DNA from: Faecalispora sporosphaeroides DSM 1294
Lineage (GTDB): Bacteria; Bacillota; Clostridia; Oscillospirales; Acutalibacteraceae
Direction: 5' to 3'
Assembly (NCBI GenBank): GCA_000383295.1
Contig: KB911066.1
Span: 291,377 to 355,376 of the forward strand
Length of the DNA: 64,000 nt
Shown: one piece after another, positions 17,348 to 26,043 of the stretch
Layout of the letters: every line of letters starts with the position of its first letter
Numbering within the stretch: position 1 is the stretch's first letter
Notes under the pieces: generated by a model
The model's database searches: none
What the model was told of the DNA's origin: nothing
Seen by the model: the letters and a program-made list of their open reading frames with translations, nothing else
Translations under genes and position numbers: made by a program

Positions 17348-17397
17348 CATATCTATTTTATATGGTTTTATTATACCATACCCCTCATCCTTGTCAA
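17348..17397 (-). promoter_or_regulatory. cysK promoter with operator-like dyad
   Basis: Minus-strand -35 TTGACA (17392-17397), 16-bp spacer, -10 TATAAT (17370-17375). An inverted repeat TATGGT/ACCATA (17361-17380) covers the -10, and a second dyad CATA-N9-TATG (17348-17364) follows. The latter, with its flank AACCATATAA, recurs upstream of the ABC transporter at 27771-27790. A CymR-like Rrf2 regulator is a reasonable guess. Confidence 0.6.
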
Positions 17398-17455
17398 TAG
17401 AAAGGGGGCGGCCTTAAAAAGCGCATCCTTCTATGTAAAACCGGCGGTTTTACGC

Positions 17456-17488
17456 AAAAGGGATCCGTCGGCAAGACGGACCCCTTTT
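17456..17488 (-). terminator. Terminator directly after the 54-residue ORF
   Basis: Arms of 14 bp, AAAAGGGATCCGTC (17456-17469) and GACGGACCCCTTTT (17475-17488), loop of 5, with one mismatch. Active in either direction. It abuts the stop codon of the small gene at 17489. Confidence 0.75.
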
Positions 17489-17653
17489 TCAGCATTTTGG
17501 GATTGCCTGTACGACCCTGTCGTAAAATTCGCCGTAGGAGCTGCACCCCTGCATCAGCCGCAGCTGATCCAGCTCGGGAAGAGCATCAAAAAACGCTTTC
17601 AGCTTGCGGTCTTCCGACAGAGCCTCGAGAAAAGAAAAGTTAAAATCCTCCAT
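17489..17653 (-). CDS. Small hypothetical protein, 54 residues
   Basis: Unrecognised. It reads MEDFNFSFLEALSEDRKLKA then FFDALPELDQLRLMQGCSSY and GEFYDRVVQAIPKC. The ATG (17651-17653) follows GAGGTGATTTTGT, and a strong terminator starts at the stop codon, so it has a complete gene layout despite its size. It is acidic, helical and soluble; the SEDxKLxxFFxxLP... pattern is like small clostridial helical proteins. It lies upstream of cysK in the same direction, before the cysK promoter. Confidence 0.7.
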   Translation of the reverse strand: MEDFNFSFLEALSEDRKLKAFFDALPELDQLRLMQGCSSYGEFYDRVVQAIPKC

Positions 17654-17720
17654 ACAAAATCACCTCGGGAATAGTGTATGGAAAATCCATGTTTTCATAC
17701 AGCCCGCGCACCATCCGCTT

Positions 17721-17825
17721 TCAAAGCGGATTCAAGTACTGCACCCGCTTTTTAATCATACCACGGAATACAGTGACCGTTATAGCAGAACCACCAATGA
17801 CAACAATACCAAACCCACATATCAA
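17721..17825 (-). CDS. Possible 34-residue single-span membrane peptide
   Basis: A short frame reads (M)ICGFGIVVIGGSAITVTV FRGMIKKRVQYLNPL: a hydrophobic helix followed by a basic tail. AAAAGGAGGGTTTG lies at its start, but the only initiation codon in frame is TTG, very close to the GGAGG; an ATG three bases further is in another frame (22 codons, MWVWYCCHWWFCYNG...). The Shine-Dalgarno is strong, so something is probably translated. It may be a small membrane protein or a type I toxin-like peptide. The stop codon is followed by a small hairpin (17713-17733). Confidence 0.35.
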   Translation of the reverse strand: MICGFGIVVIGGSAITVTVFRGMIKKRVQYLNPL

Positions 17826-18083
17826 ACCCTCCTTTTTGATAGGTATTTCATTATATGTGGGAAGGACAAGGCGGGACAATCAGCCCCCGGAGAATCCCCC
17901 GCCGGAGTTTCGAGCCCGATTTTCCGAACATTTTGGCCTTTTTTAAGCAAACCGGCAAGCGGCAGAACGGCACAAGCCGCCGCGGAAATCCTGTATGATA
18001 TTGCCCTGTGACTTACAGCAAATTACAATCATTCTTCATTCAGCGCCTTTTTGCGCGAAGATTTTTTGAACGCATGCCGCCGC

Positions 18084-19517
18084 TTACCTTGCAGCCTGCT
18101 CCGTGCCCTGCCACGCCCGCTTTAACAACGCCACAGCCGCCGGAATTTCTTCGATTTTCAGGCAGGCGAACCCCAGCAGGAGCATACTATCGCACCCGTT
18201 CGTCGGCGGGGCAAAATAGTATTGGGATACCCCGTACACCCTCACTCCCTGCTGAAAAGCCGCCTGAATCAGCTTTTGCTCCTCCCAGCCGTTGTTTACA
18301 CGCAGTAGAAAATGCAGCCCGGCAGAATCCCCCCTGATTTCAGCCTCCGGCAGCAGGCGGCGCACCGCGGAAACAGCCGTTTCTCTTTTCTGGCGGTACA
18401 GATTGCGCATCCGGTTCAGGTGGCGCTCAAAATGCCCCTCGTCAATAAAGCGGCGCAGGGTTTTCTGATCCATTTTCGGTACGGGACAGATGTAAAAGCT
18501 GAGCTTTTTGTGGTATGCCTCGAGCAGATGGCGCGGCAGCACCATATAGCTGACCCGCAGCGCGGGCGAAAGCGATTTGGAGAAGGCGCCCATGTAGATC
18601 ACCCGCCCCGTCTCGTCCATCCCCTGCAAGGATGGGATCGGCTTGCCGGAATAGCGGAACTCACTGTCGTAATCGTCCTCAATCAGGTAGCGGCCGGGCT
18701 CTTCATTTGCCCAGTTCAGCAGCTGAATTCGGCGGCTGACCGGCATAATGGTGCCGGTCGGGAACTGATGCGACGGTGTAATGCAGGCCACGTTCGCCCG
18801 GCTCTCGCGCAGTGCGTCCGGCTGCATTCCGCTTTCATCCAAGGGAATCGGGAGACAGGCCGCGCGGCTGCTTTTGAAAATCATATTGAGCTTTTCATAG
18901 CCTGGGTTTTCAATGGCGTACGCAAAATCCGCATCGAACAGCTGAATCAGCAGCAGAAGCAGAAATTCGGTTCCCGAGCTGATGATGATTTGATCCGCGC
19001 AGCAGTTCACGCCGCGCGAATAATGCAGATAGTGGGCGATGCTCCCGCGCAGGCCGGGGTCGCCCTTGGGGTCGCCTGCTGTCAGCAGGTCGCGGTCGTA
19101 CTCGTTGATCACCTCTTTGGTGAGCCTGCGCCAAACCGAAAACGGAAAGCCGTCGTGATCGACCCCCTGATGGGAAAAATCATACCGAAAGCTGACGCTC
19201 TCGCGCGGCGGGACGACCTCTTTTTTCGGCTCCCGGTTCATGCGCAGAATCCCGCCCAAATCCGCGACATAATATCCGCTTTTCTCCCGCGCGACCAGAT
19301 ACCCCTCCGCCACCAGCTGATTATAGGCCGCCTGAACGGTATTTTGGCTGCAATGCAGATAGGCGGAGAGCTGCCGTTTTGACGGCAGCTTTTCATCCTT
19401 GAGATAATTCCCGCCGGTGATCTCGCGCTTAAAAAAGTCATACAGCTGCTGAAACAACGGAATATCCGCCCGCTTTTCCAACCGCAGAGAAATCTCATTC
19501 AAATCGCCCGCCTCCAT
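18084..19517 (-). CDS. MocR/PdxR-type transcriptional regulator (GntR HTH plus aminotransferase domain)
   Basis: A 477-residue regulator. Residues 10-85 form a GntR winged helix (RADIPLFQQLYDFFKREITG, KLPSKRQLSAYLHCSQNTVQ, YNQLVAEGYLVAREKSGYYV). Residues 110-470 form a type I aminotransferase domain with the PLP lysine in YMGAFSKSLSPALRVSYMVL and EDDYDSEFRYSGKPIPSLQG. Such proteins sense PLP or amino compounds and often control a divergent gene; here the neighbouring 380 bp upstream is gene-free and no PLP synthesis gene is adjacent, so the target is unknown. Start ATG follows GAGGGGATCAG. Confidence 0.93.
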   Translation of the reverse strand: MEAGDLNEISLRLEKRADIPLFQQLYDFFKREITGGNYLKDEKLPSKRQLSAYLHCSQNTVQAAYNQLVAEGYLVAREKSGYYVADLGGILRMNREPKKEVVPPRESVSFRYDFSHQGVDHDGFPFSVWRRLTKEVINEYDRDLLTAGDPKGDPGLRGSIAHYLHYSRGVNCCADQIIISSGTEFLLLLLIQLFDADFAYAIENPGYEKLNMIFKSSRAACLPIPLDESGMQPDALRESRANVACITPSHQFPTGTIMPVSRRIQLLNWANEEPGRYLIEDDYDSEFRYSGKPIPSLQGMDETGRVIYMGAFSKSLSPALRVSYMVLPRHLLEAYHKKLSFYICPVPKMDQKTLRRFIDEGHFERHLNRMRNLYRQKRETAVSAVRRLLPEAEIRGDSAGLHFLLRVNNGWEEQKLIQAAFQQGVRVYGVSQYYFAPPTNGCDSMLLLGFACLKIEEIPAAVALLKRAWQGTEQAAR

Positions 19518-19835
19518 CTGATCCCCTCAAAAGTGTTGCATCCAGCACTTTTTATATGATCAGTTTTTTCTATCATAAAGCAAACCTGAAAAACATGCAA
19601 GCATTATATGTAACAAATTTCAGTACAAAGCTGTTTAAAAGCACACAGGGCAATTGCCGGCGATTTGCTGCTGGTCAATTCTCACGGAAAGGTACGCTGC
19701 GGAGATGACGGCTCAAAGCCGAGAAGTTTTTGCGTGAATGGGCGATACCGGTGCGCTTACTATGAGAGGGTTGCTTTAAAAAGCGCCGTCAAATCGGCCT
19801 TTCGGTAAATGTTTCCCCTAAGTCAGGACACAGAA
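19518..19835. other. Gene-free region between MocR and degV
   Basis: It contains the MocR-gene upstream sequence (AT-rich, 19550-19630) and a GC-balanced stretch 19640-19830 without an open frame having a start and ribosome site. Nothing recognised. Confidence 0.4.
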
Positions 19836-19863
19836 AGGCTCCGCCCGAAAAAGAGCGGAGCCT
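19836..19863. terminator. Terminator hairpin downstream of degV
   Basis: AGGCTCCGC (19836-19844) pairs with GCGGAGCCT (19855-19863), followed by GATTTTTTT on the plus strand. It lies 35 bp past the degV stop, which is on the minus strand, so it may serve either direction. Confidence 0.55.
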
Positions 19864-19897
19864 GATTTTTTTGTCTGGCAAAATCAAATTAGAATGA

Positions 19898-20734
19898 TCA
19901 GAAGGAAAGCACAATGCCGCCGTCGTCGGCATATACCGTACTCAGGCCGCCGGCCTGAAAAATGATGACCTCCCGGAACGAAAACAGGCTTTTGATTTTC
20001 TCGCACAGCTCTTCCGCCTTCGCTCTGGCGTTCACATGGCTGATCGCCAGAACCGTTCCCGTCATATTCACCGCATCGCGGCGAATGATGTTGAGGAGCT
20101 TCTCCAACGCCTGCTTTTCCCCGCGGGCCTTCTCCTTGAGCTCCAGAACGCCGTCGCCGTTGGAACCGAGAATCGGGATGATATGGAGCACTCTGCTGAT
20201 AATCATCTGAATCCCCTTGATGCGGCCGTTCTTTTCCAGATTATCCAAGGACACCGGTACAAACAGCGTCTGCAAATTGGCAATATAACGGCTGAGACGG
20301 AGAAGAATCTGGCTGTTTTCCATCCGCTGCTCCAGCATCCGCTTGAGCTGCAGCACCACAAGGGTCTGCCCCGCAGAAGCGGATTTGCTGTCGATTACAT
20401 ACACCTTGCTGGTGCTGCCGGATTCCTCCAGCATTTGCTTTGCCGCCATAGCGCTTTGAAAGGAACCGCTCAACCGGGAAGAAATCGTGACCACATAATT
20501 GACTGCGCAGGACTTATAAGCCTCCAGATAATCATGCAGAGACGGACAGGCCGTGGTGATTTTACGCTTACTGGCTTTCATTTTCCGGATCAGTTCATCG
20601 GAATCGAGGCCTTCGTCCGTTAACGCCTCGTCGTCAATCAACAGCTGAAACGGGATTCGCTTGATCTCACTGGGGTCGCCGAATGCCTCTTCGTTAAAAT
20701 CGACACAGCTGTCTACGATGATTTGATACTTCAC
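19898..20734 (-). CDS. DegV family fatty-acid-binding protein
   Basis: Probably presents bound fatty acids to a fatty acid kinase, as known for FakB-type DegV proteins. The 278-residue product starts MKYQIIVDSCVDFNEEAFGD and has the DegV ligand motifs TACPSLHDYLEAY and YVVTISSRLSGSFQSAMAA, and a second domain ending STVYADDGGIVLSF. Normal family length. The start codon is GTG behind GTAGGAAAGCCCA. Single-gene unit; no fakA nearby. Confidence 0.92.
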   Translation of the reverse strand: MKYQIIVDSCVDFNEEAFGDPSEIKRIPFQLLIDDEALTDEGLDSDELIRKMKASKRKITTACPSLHDYLEAYKSCAVNYVVTISSRLSGSFQSAMAAKQMLEESGSTSKVYVIDSKSASAGQTLVVLQLKRMLEQRMENSQILLRLSRYIANLQTLFVPVSLDNLEKNGRIKGIQMIISRVLHIIPILGSNGDGVLELKEKARGEKQALEKLLNIIRRDAVNMTGTVLAISHVNARAKAEELCEKIKSLFSFREVIIFQAGGLSTVYADDGGIVLSF

Positions 20735-20908
20735 TGGGCTTTCCTACCTTTCATTCCCGGCATTGGGTATGATCTTTTTCGATATGAATCAGTTTACCAC
20801 TTTTTCACAGCAACTTCAATAAGTAATTTTAATAATCAAATGTAAAGATTTTGAAAACTAAATGAAAAGGCACTCACCTGACGGTTATTTGACCGCGAAC
20901 CGACCCGC

Positions 20909-21370
20909 TTATTTTCTGCTCTTCCCCGTCAGATGATCCACTGTGATTTTGATCACCTTTACCCTGCTGTCGGCTTTTTTGATGTAATCAAGCCCTTTCT
21001 GCATGAATTCGGGGGAATATTTCTGCACCAGCAGCTCCATCGCCCGCTGCTTTTCCCCGGCAAAGACCTCATCCGCCTTCCCAAACAGCACCGCGCTTTC
21101 ATAATTTGTGGTGAAATCCCCCGGCAGAACCTGTGTTGCACCGACAATGCAGAAAGAAACCCTTGGATTTCTGGTGATATTCTCCAGCTTGCTGCCGACG
21201 ACGGCGCAGTGAATATAAACCGCCCCGTTCTCATACACGTAGCTGACCGGAACGCCGTAAGGGTATTCCTCGCCCATGGTGGACAGCACGCCGTATTCGC
21301 CCTTTTGGAGCAGCTGCTCTGTGTTTTCAGGGGAAAGGATACGGTCTTTTCTTCTTATTTCCGGAAACAT
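20909..21370 (-). CDS. Pyridoxamine 5'-phosphate oxidase-fold flavin protein (NimA-like)
   Basis: Likely an FMN-binding reductase of the split-barrel family; relatives include 5-nitroimidazole resistance proteins. From ATG 21368-21370 it reads MFPEIRRKDRILSPENTEQL, then GEYGVLSTMGEEYPYGVPVSY and YIHCAVVGSKLENITRNPRV, the usual flavin-phosphate region. Length 153 residues is normal. AGGATGTGA precedes this ATG; an upstream ATG would add 18 unrelated residues. Substrate unknown. It stands alone between degV and the alkyltransferase gene. Confidence 0.88.
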   Translation of the reverse strand: MFPEIRRKDRILSPENTEQLLQKGEYGVLSTMGEEYPYGVPVSYVYENGAVYIHCAVVGSKLENITRNPRVSFCIVGATQVLPGDFTTNYESAVLFGKADEVFAGEKQRAMELLVQKYSPEFMQKGLDYIKKADSRVKVIKITVDHLTGKSRK

Positions 21371-21501
21371 TTTTTCACATCCTGTTCTTGATATCAATGT
21401 CTTTTCAATTATGAATAAAGCCAATACAGGTACACGGATTACTTGTCCCGCCCGCGGCGGAGAAAGAAACCGGCGGCGTTGAAAGAGGCGCGGCGGTCAG
21501 G

Positions 21502-21807
21502 TCACTCCCCCGGCCTCCAAAGGCTGCGCGCAAGATCTACGGTGCCGTTTTCCCGAAAGGGAACGCCTTCGCTCTCCAGCAGGCGGCGCTGCTCCGGCCA
21601 ACCCGGCGCCGTACGGCCCAAACGGTTTACCACCCGGTGGCAGGGCAGCGACAGAAAGGAAGGGGTATGGCTCAAAGCATTCCCAACCTGCCTTGCGCTG
21701 CGCGGCGCCCCAATAAAAAAAGCGATTTGCCCGTAGGTGGCCACCCGCCCACAGGGGATTCTTGCGACAATCTGATAGACCCGATCCGTGAAAGTCCCTT
21801 GCTCCAT
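21502..21807 (-). CDS. Short O6-alkylguanine-DNA alkyltransferase-like protein (MGMT domain only)
   Basis: DNA alkylation repair or lesion recognition. The 101-residue protein consists only of the DNA-binding/active-site domain: TDRVYQIVARIPCGRVATYG (HTH with the Arg finger), GAPRSARQVGNALSHTP, and LPCHRVVNRLGR with the acceptor cysteine present. The size equals alkyltransferase-like (ATL) proteins, but those replace this Cys by Trp; here PCHRV is intact, so methyl transfer remains possible. The N-terminal domain of full Ogt is missing. ATG follows AAGGGAAAATGCC. Single gene. Confidence 0.88.
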   Translation of the reverse strand: MEQGTFTDRVYQIVARIPCGRVATYGQIAFFIGAPRSARQVGNALSHTPSFLSLPCHRVVNRLGRTAPGWPEQRRLLESEGVPFRENGTVDLARSLWRPGE

Positions 21808-21908
21808 GGCATTTTCCCTTACTATGATAATTCACTTTGATTATATCGAAAGCGCCCGCAGAATACAAGAATTTTATCCTGCGGCGCGCCGGTGTGCGGC
21901 CGCCGGCC

Positions 21909-23153
21909 TCACTGCTCCGGTTTGGACCTTAGCAGTGTTTTGAGGTCATTCCCGCCCGGGTTCTGCTGTATCCTCAGATCAAAGGCGGGAACAATTGCAA
22001 AAACATGGTCAAAAATATCCGCCTGTATGGACTCATATTCCTCCCATACGGTTGTGCCGGTAAAGGCGTAAAGCTCAATCGGCACCCCGTTTTCGGTAGG
22101 GGGCAGCTGCCGAACCATGATGCCCATGTCCTGGCGCAGACCGGGATGATTCTTCAGATAGGCCAGCAGATATGCACGGAAGATTCCCAAATTGGTCGGG
22201 CCGTCCGCGCGGAGCGCGCCGGGCAAATCCGCCATATGGGGGTCGCCGTGCCCGCGCGGCGCTGCGGCCTTCCCATCCAGATATTCCCCGACATACGGGA
22301 TTTGCCGATAGCGCCGCAGCATTTCATCGTCACAAAAGCGCACGCTGGTTATATCGATATTCACGGCCCGTTTCAGTCTTCTTCCGCCGGATTCCTGCAT
22401 CCAGCGCCAATTTTTGAACGGCTCGTTGACCATCGAATAAGTGGGGATGGTGGTGACGGTATTGTCCCAGTTCTTCACCTTCACCGTATGCAGCGAAATC
22501 TCGATGATCTGCCCATCCGCCTGCCCCGGCTTTTCAATCCAATCCCCAAGGCGCGCCATATCGTTCTCCGTCAGCTGGATGCTGGACACAAAGCCAAGGA
22601 TCGTATTCTGAAACACCAACAAAAGAACCGCGCTTGCGGCGCCGATGCCGCCAAGCAGCAAAAGGGGCGAACGGTTCATCAGCACGCTGACGACGACAAT
22701 CAGCCCCACCGTGTAGGCCAGAATTTTGAGCACCTGAAAGTAGCCCTTCAACGGGCGGGTCTTCGCGGTTTCTCTTTTCTGGTAAATGGCGTCTAACGAG
22801 TCTAACAACCGGTCCGCGGTTTTCACGACCCCGATCACAATCAGGCACGACGCCCCGCGCTGAAGCCACTCCTGTCCGCCCCGAAACAGGGGCGCCATCG
22901 CATAGACGACAAACGCGGGAACCACCAGCGCCAGCTGTTCAAACACCCTGTGAGCGAATAAAACATCGCCCCACTTCATTTTGGATTTGGAGACAATCGC
23001 CCGCAGTACCCGCAGGACAATATTTTTGGCGATGAAATACGAAACCACGGCACTGAAAAAAACGATCAGCACCAAAACAATAACGGAGACGATTTGTGCG
23101 GTGGTCTCACCGGCGCCATAACTTATGATCGTATGGTTCAGCCATTTCAACAT
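21909..23153 (-). CDS. MscS-family mechanosensitive ion channel
   Basis: A 414-residue membrane protein. Helices include IVSVIVLVLIVFFSAVVSYF, LALVVPAFVVYAMAPLF and YTVGLIVVVSVLMN, then the pore-lining helix and beta domain LLGGIGAASAVLLLVFQNTI then LGFVSSIQLTENDMARLGDW. The cytoplasmic part DGQIIEISLHTVKVKNWDNT is typical of the YbdG/MscM-type branch rather than short MscS. I chose ATG 23151-23153 behind AAGGAGCGCAAATATC; an upstream frame to 23297 lacks a membrane-protein character. It probably relieves osmotic pressure. Single gene. Confidence 0.92.
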   Translation of the reverse strand: MLKWLNHTIISYGAGETTAQIVSVIVLVLIVFFSAVVSYFIAKNIVLRVLRAIVSKSKMKWGDVLFAHRVFEQLALVVPAFVVYAMAPLFRGGQEWLQRGASCLIVIGVVKTADRLLDSLDAIYQKRETAKTRPLKGYFQVLKILAYTVGLIVVVSVLMNRSPLLLLGGIGAASAVLLLVFQNTILGFVSSIQLTENDMARLGDWIEKPGQADGQIIEISLHTVKVKNWDNTVTTIPTYSMVNEPFKNWRWMQESGGRRLKRAVNIDITSVRFCDDEMLRRYRQIPYVGEYLDGKAAAPRGHGDPHMADLPGALRADGPTNLGIFRAYLLAYLKNHPGLRQDMGIMVRQLPPTENGVPIELYAFTGTTVWEEYESIQADIFDHVFAIVPAFDLRIQQNPGGNDLKTLLRSKPEQ

Positions 23154-23540
23154 GATATTTGCGCTCCTTATCTCAAACCAGTCTTTTTTCCTCATTCCCG
23201 CCCATACGGCCGGCAGCGTGCAGAAAAACGCAACCGATTCCCGCAATGCTTGCGAAAGCGGGAAATTTTTATGGGGAAAGTCCATCCGGTATCGCACTAT
23301 TCCTGCAAAGAAACAGGGGTTTCATCCTCAGAACCGCACGAACGGCAAAAACCGGGGCGGGGAGCCCCTCTGCCGCATACTCTTTTGCCCTTTTCATCCC
23401 CTGCGATAAGTAAGTATACCATAAAAAATCCCGGCAAATCAAATACAAACCGCATTGATATGCCGGGAGTAGCGGACTACGCCGAAAAGGCCGCATCGGA
23501 TATCGCCGTCCGCTGGGCCGACGGGTTCTACATTGACAAA
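23154..23540. other. Gene-free stretch between mscS and the URO-D gene
   Basis: No frame with a start and ribosome site seen. Some imperfect hairpins; otherwise only a terminator at its right end. Confidence 0.4.
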
Positions 23541-23569
23541 AAACGTTCCGCGTTGACTGCGGAACGTTT
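23541..23569 (-). terminator. Terminator of the ABC transporter/URO-D operon
   Basis: Arms AAACGTTCCGC (23541-23551) and GCGGAACGTTT (23559-23569), loop of 7, located 9 bp past the stop of the last operon gene. Confidence 0.7.
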
Positions 23570-23577
23570 TCACTAAA

Positions 23578-24609
23578 TTATCCTGCCAGCGCGGCGACCC
23601 GGTAGACTGCCCGGCAGAGCGCATACAGATTTTTTTCCGGCAGATCCTGATCCGCAACACATCCCGGCCCGATGATCAGGCCCCTGTCTCCGGCGGCGGC
23701 GATCGCCTCCTGCACATGCTGCTCTACCTCGGCCACGGAACCGGAGACCAGAAGGCTTTCGCGAATTTTTTCCCCGTTTTCATTATAATAAGGGGTTTCG
23801 CGGATTCCACCCAGCAGGCACTTATCTGTTATCTTCCGTGCCTCCGCCAGAGTCGGACTGCTCCACCGGTCGTGCCAGTTGATGCAGTTGACGGGGTAAT
23901 CCGCAATCAGCCGGAACATTCCGTTGTCCCCATGCAGGTGCGCCACGTTGAAAAAGGTTTCCTCCTGATATGCGGCGATGACCTGACGGTCGTAGAATTC
24001 CCCGAATTCGCGGTACTGCTCCTCGGTCAGGAAATCGAAATTGGCGCATTGGGTGGCAAAGAAAAAGCCGTCCACCCCCGCCTCGATGTTGGCTTTTACA
24101 AAGTGAATGGTAGTTTCCGTCAGGGCCTGCAGCGCCTGCTTGAACAGGCGCGGGTTCTCCTTCATATCCAGCAGAATCCGATCCCCGGCCAGCTTTCTGG
24201 CCGTGGTCAGAGGGCTGAAAATCGTCTGGATCACCGGGAACTCTTTCTTCGCCAGAAGAATCGTGTGCCGGGCCGCCTGAAGCTGCTTGCCGTAAGAGCC
24301 ATAAATGGCCGGCAGCGGCTCAATCCGCTCCCAGTCGCTGATTCGGTGAATGCCGTAGTCATCCACAATCGGCGGAAAATTCACGCGGTTGAAGATTTTC
24401 ACCTTCACGCCGTAATCCTGAACGCCGTACAGCCCAAAGGGCATCAGCTTAATGAAATCGAAGTCGTACTTTTGCGCAAAGGCGACCTGCGTTTCCGCCA
24501 GACTTCTGGGGTCCTGATCCACGGCGGAAAAATGCATCCAGACATTCAGCGGAATCTTATCCACCTCCTGCCCTTTCAGCGCTGCCTGAATTCGCTCAAA
24601 CTTATTCAT
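23578..24609 (-). CDS. Uroporphyrinogen decarboxylase-family protein (methyltransferase-like)
   Basis: The 343-residue protein has the URO-D/MtaA-CmuA TIM-barrel style: FERIQAALKGQEVDKIPLNV, FIKLMPFGLYGVQDYGVKVK, PVIQTIFSPLTTARKLAGDR, VDGFFFATQCANFDFLTEEQ, NVAHLHGDNGMFRLIADYPV and the C-terminal GPGCVADQDLPEKNLYAL. In anaerobes such proteins often move methyl groups to or from corrinoids, but no corrinoid protein is adjacent, and no heme pathway genes are present. It is the last gene of the ABC transporter operon, 7 bp after a permease gene, so its substrate may be related to the imported compound. ATG 24607-24609 follows GGTAGGTGTATT. Confidence 0.88.
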   Translation of the reverse strand: MNKFERIQAALKGQEVDKIPLNVWMHFSAVDQDPRSLAETQVAFAQKYDFDFIKLMPFGLYGVQDYGVKVKIFNRVNFPPIVDDYGIHRISDWERIEPLPAIYGSYGKQLQAARHTILLAKKEFPVIQTIFSPLTTARKLAGDRILLDMKENPRLFKQALQALTETTIHFVKANIEAGVDGFFFATQCANFDFLTEEQYREFGEFYDRQVIAAYQEETFFNVAHLHGDNGMFRLIADYPVNCINWHDRWSSPTLAEARKITDKCLLGGIRETPYYNENGEKIRESLLVSGSVAEVEQHVQEAIAAAGDRGLIIGPGCVADQDLPEKNLYALCRAVYRVAALAG

Positions 24610-24616
24610 AATACAC

Positions 24617-25303
24617 CTACCATTTCTTAAATGCCAGCTCAATTCGGCTGAACACCACATCCAGCAAGCCGCACAGCGCCCAATAGATCAGCGCCGCCGC
24701 AATATAAGCCTCCAGGTAATGCGCGTTTTGAGCTGAAGCCAGCTTTGCTTGGGACAAAATATCTGCCACACCAATGGTAAAAGCAAGGGAAAGCCCCTTG
24801 ATAACGCCCAAAAAGGTATTGAAAAACACAGGTACCACCACCGTGACTCCCTGCGGCACAATGATCCGAAGCAGCGCCTGAAGCCCGGTCATGCCGCTGG
24901 CATAGGCGGCGTCCCACTGCCCGGGGTCGATGGAGTAAAACGCGCCGCGAATATTCTCCGACTGCCCCACCGAAATATAGAAGGCATAGGCCACCACCAG
25001 CACGGCAAGCGGCGATACCTTCACGCTCTGCTCGATTCCGAGCGCGCGGCAGATGCCGTCGATCGCCATGGGCAGAATAAAATACGCCAAATACAAATGG
25101 ATGACTAGCGGGATTCCCCTCGTGTAATCCATAAAAACCCGGGCAATCTGTTTCGCCACCGGAATCTGGCGGATTCGCACCGCCGCCACCACAAAGCCCA
25201 GCAGAATGCCGAAAATCAAAACGATCAGCGCCGTTCCAAGGGTAAAGGGAACCACGGAGAGGATAAACCGCATATCTTCCAGAATGACTGTTCCGCTCAA
25301 CAT
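24617..25303 (-). CDS. Amino acid ABC transporter permease 2
   Basis: Inner-membrane subunit of a polar amino acid (HisM/GlnP-type) importer. The 228-residue protein has a helix FTLGTALIVLIFGILLGFVV, the conserved YTRGIPLVIHLYLAYFILPM segment and the EAA loop QWDAAYASGMTGLQALLRIIVPQ. Its ATG overlaps the stop of the upstream permease gene as TAATG, so translation is coupled. It is probably a heterodimer partner of the preceding permease. The shared regulatory dyad with cysK hints at cystine or another sulfur compound as substrate. Confidence 0.92.
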   Translation of the reverse strand: MLSGTVILEDMRFILSVVPFTLGTALIVLIFGILLGFVVAAVRIRQIPVAKQIARVFMDYTRGIPLVIHLYLAYFILPMAIDGICRALGIEQSVKVSPLAVLVVAYAFYISVGQSENIRGAFYSIDPGQWDAAYASGMTGLQALLRIIVPQGVTVVVPVFFNTFLGVIKGLSLAFTIGVADILSQAKLASAQNAHYLEAYIAAALIYWALCGLLDVVFSRIELAFKKW

Positions 25304-26007
25304 TATCCCACCCGCTTTTCCGTTGGATTGCCAATCATAATCTTCTTTTCAAGCAGCTGGCAGAGCTTGCTTACCGCAAACGTGATGCACCAGTAAATGG
25401 CGGCCGCCGCCAGGTATACCTCCAGCTTTTTTACGCCGTAATCGTTGGAAATAATCTTCTTCGCCATTCCCATAATATCCGTCAGCCCGATCACGAACAG
25501 CACGGAGGTATCTTTGACCAGCTCTACAAAGGCGTTCTCCAGATTGGGCCACGCAATGGGCAGCATCTGGGGCAGAATAATCCTGCGCAGCTTCGTAAAG
25601 CCGGTCATCCCAATGCTGTCCGCCGCGTCGTGCTGCCCGCGATCCACCGCCAGATAGGCCGGACGCAGGTATTCCGACATGTAGGCGCCGTTGAACAGAA
25701 TCAGGGCCAGAGAGACGTAAATGGTCTTGCTCCAGTCGTCGGCATCGATGCCGAATTCGCGCAGGAGCAGCGGCAGGCCGTAATAGACCAGAAAAATATG
25801 GATCAAAGGAGGCGTGCTGCGAAAGAAGGATACATAAACATCTGCCAGCGGGGAAAGCACCTTCCATTTTCTGATGCGGATTGCAGCGATGCCTGCCGCC
25901 AACAAAATCCCAAAGCTGCCCGAAATCACAATGATCAACAGGGTATACGGGATCGCTCCGCTGATTCGGTCAATGACTTTCAGAACGTAAGAAAAATCAA
26001 TTCCCAT
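25303..26007 (-). CDS. Amino acid ABC transporter permease 1
   Basis: Second membrane subunit of the importer. It reads MGIDFSYVLKVIDRISGAIP, with helix YTLLIIVISGSFGILLAAGI, YVSFFRSTPPLIHIFLVYYG and the EAA loop QHDAADSIGMTGFTKLRRII then LPQML. The start is uncertain: GTG at 26020-26022 overlaps the AAGGAG, so I prefer ATG at 26005-26007, although its spacing is long (14 nt). It follows the binding-protein gene in the operon. The order ATPase, binding protein, permease, permease, URO-D-like is plain. Confidence 0.92.
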   Translation of the reverse strand: MGIDFSYVLKVIDRISGAIPYTLLIIVISGSFGILLAAGIAAIRIRKWKVLSPLADVYVSFFRSTPPLIHIFLVYYGLPLLLREFGIDADDWSKTIYVSLALILFNGAYMSEYLRPAYLAVDRGQHDAADSIGMTGFTKLRRIILPQMLPIAWPNLENAFVELVKDTSVLFVIGLTDIMGMAKKIISNDYGVKKLEVYLAAAAIYWCITFAVSKLCQLLEKKIMIGNPTEKRVG

Positions 26008-26043
26008 GGCCGCAGGTGTCACTCCTTTCCGGTAAAAGCTCTG

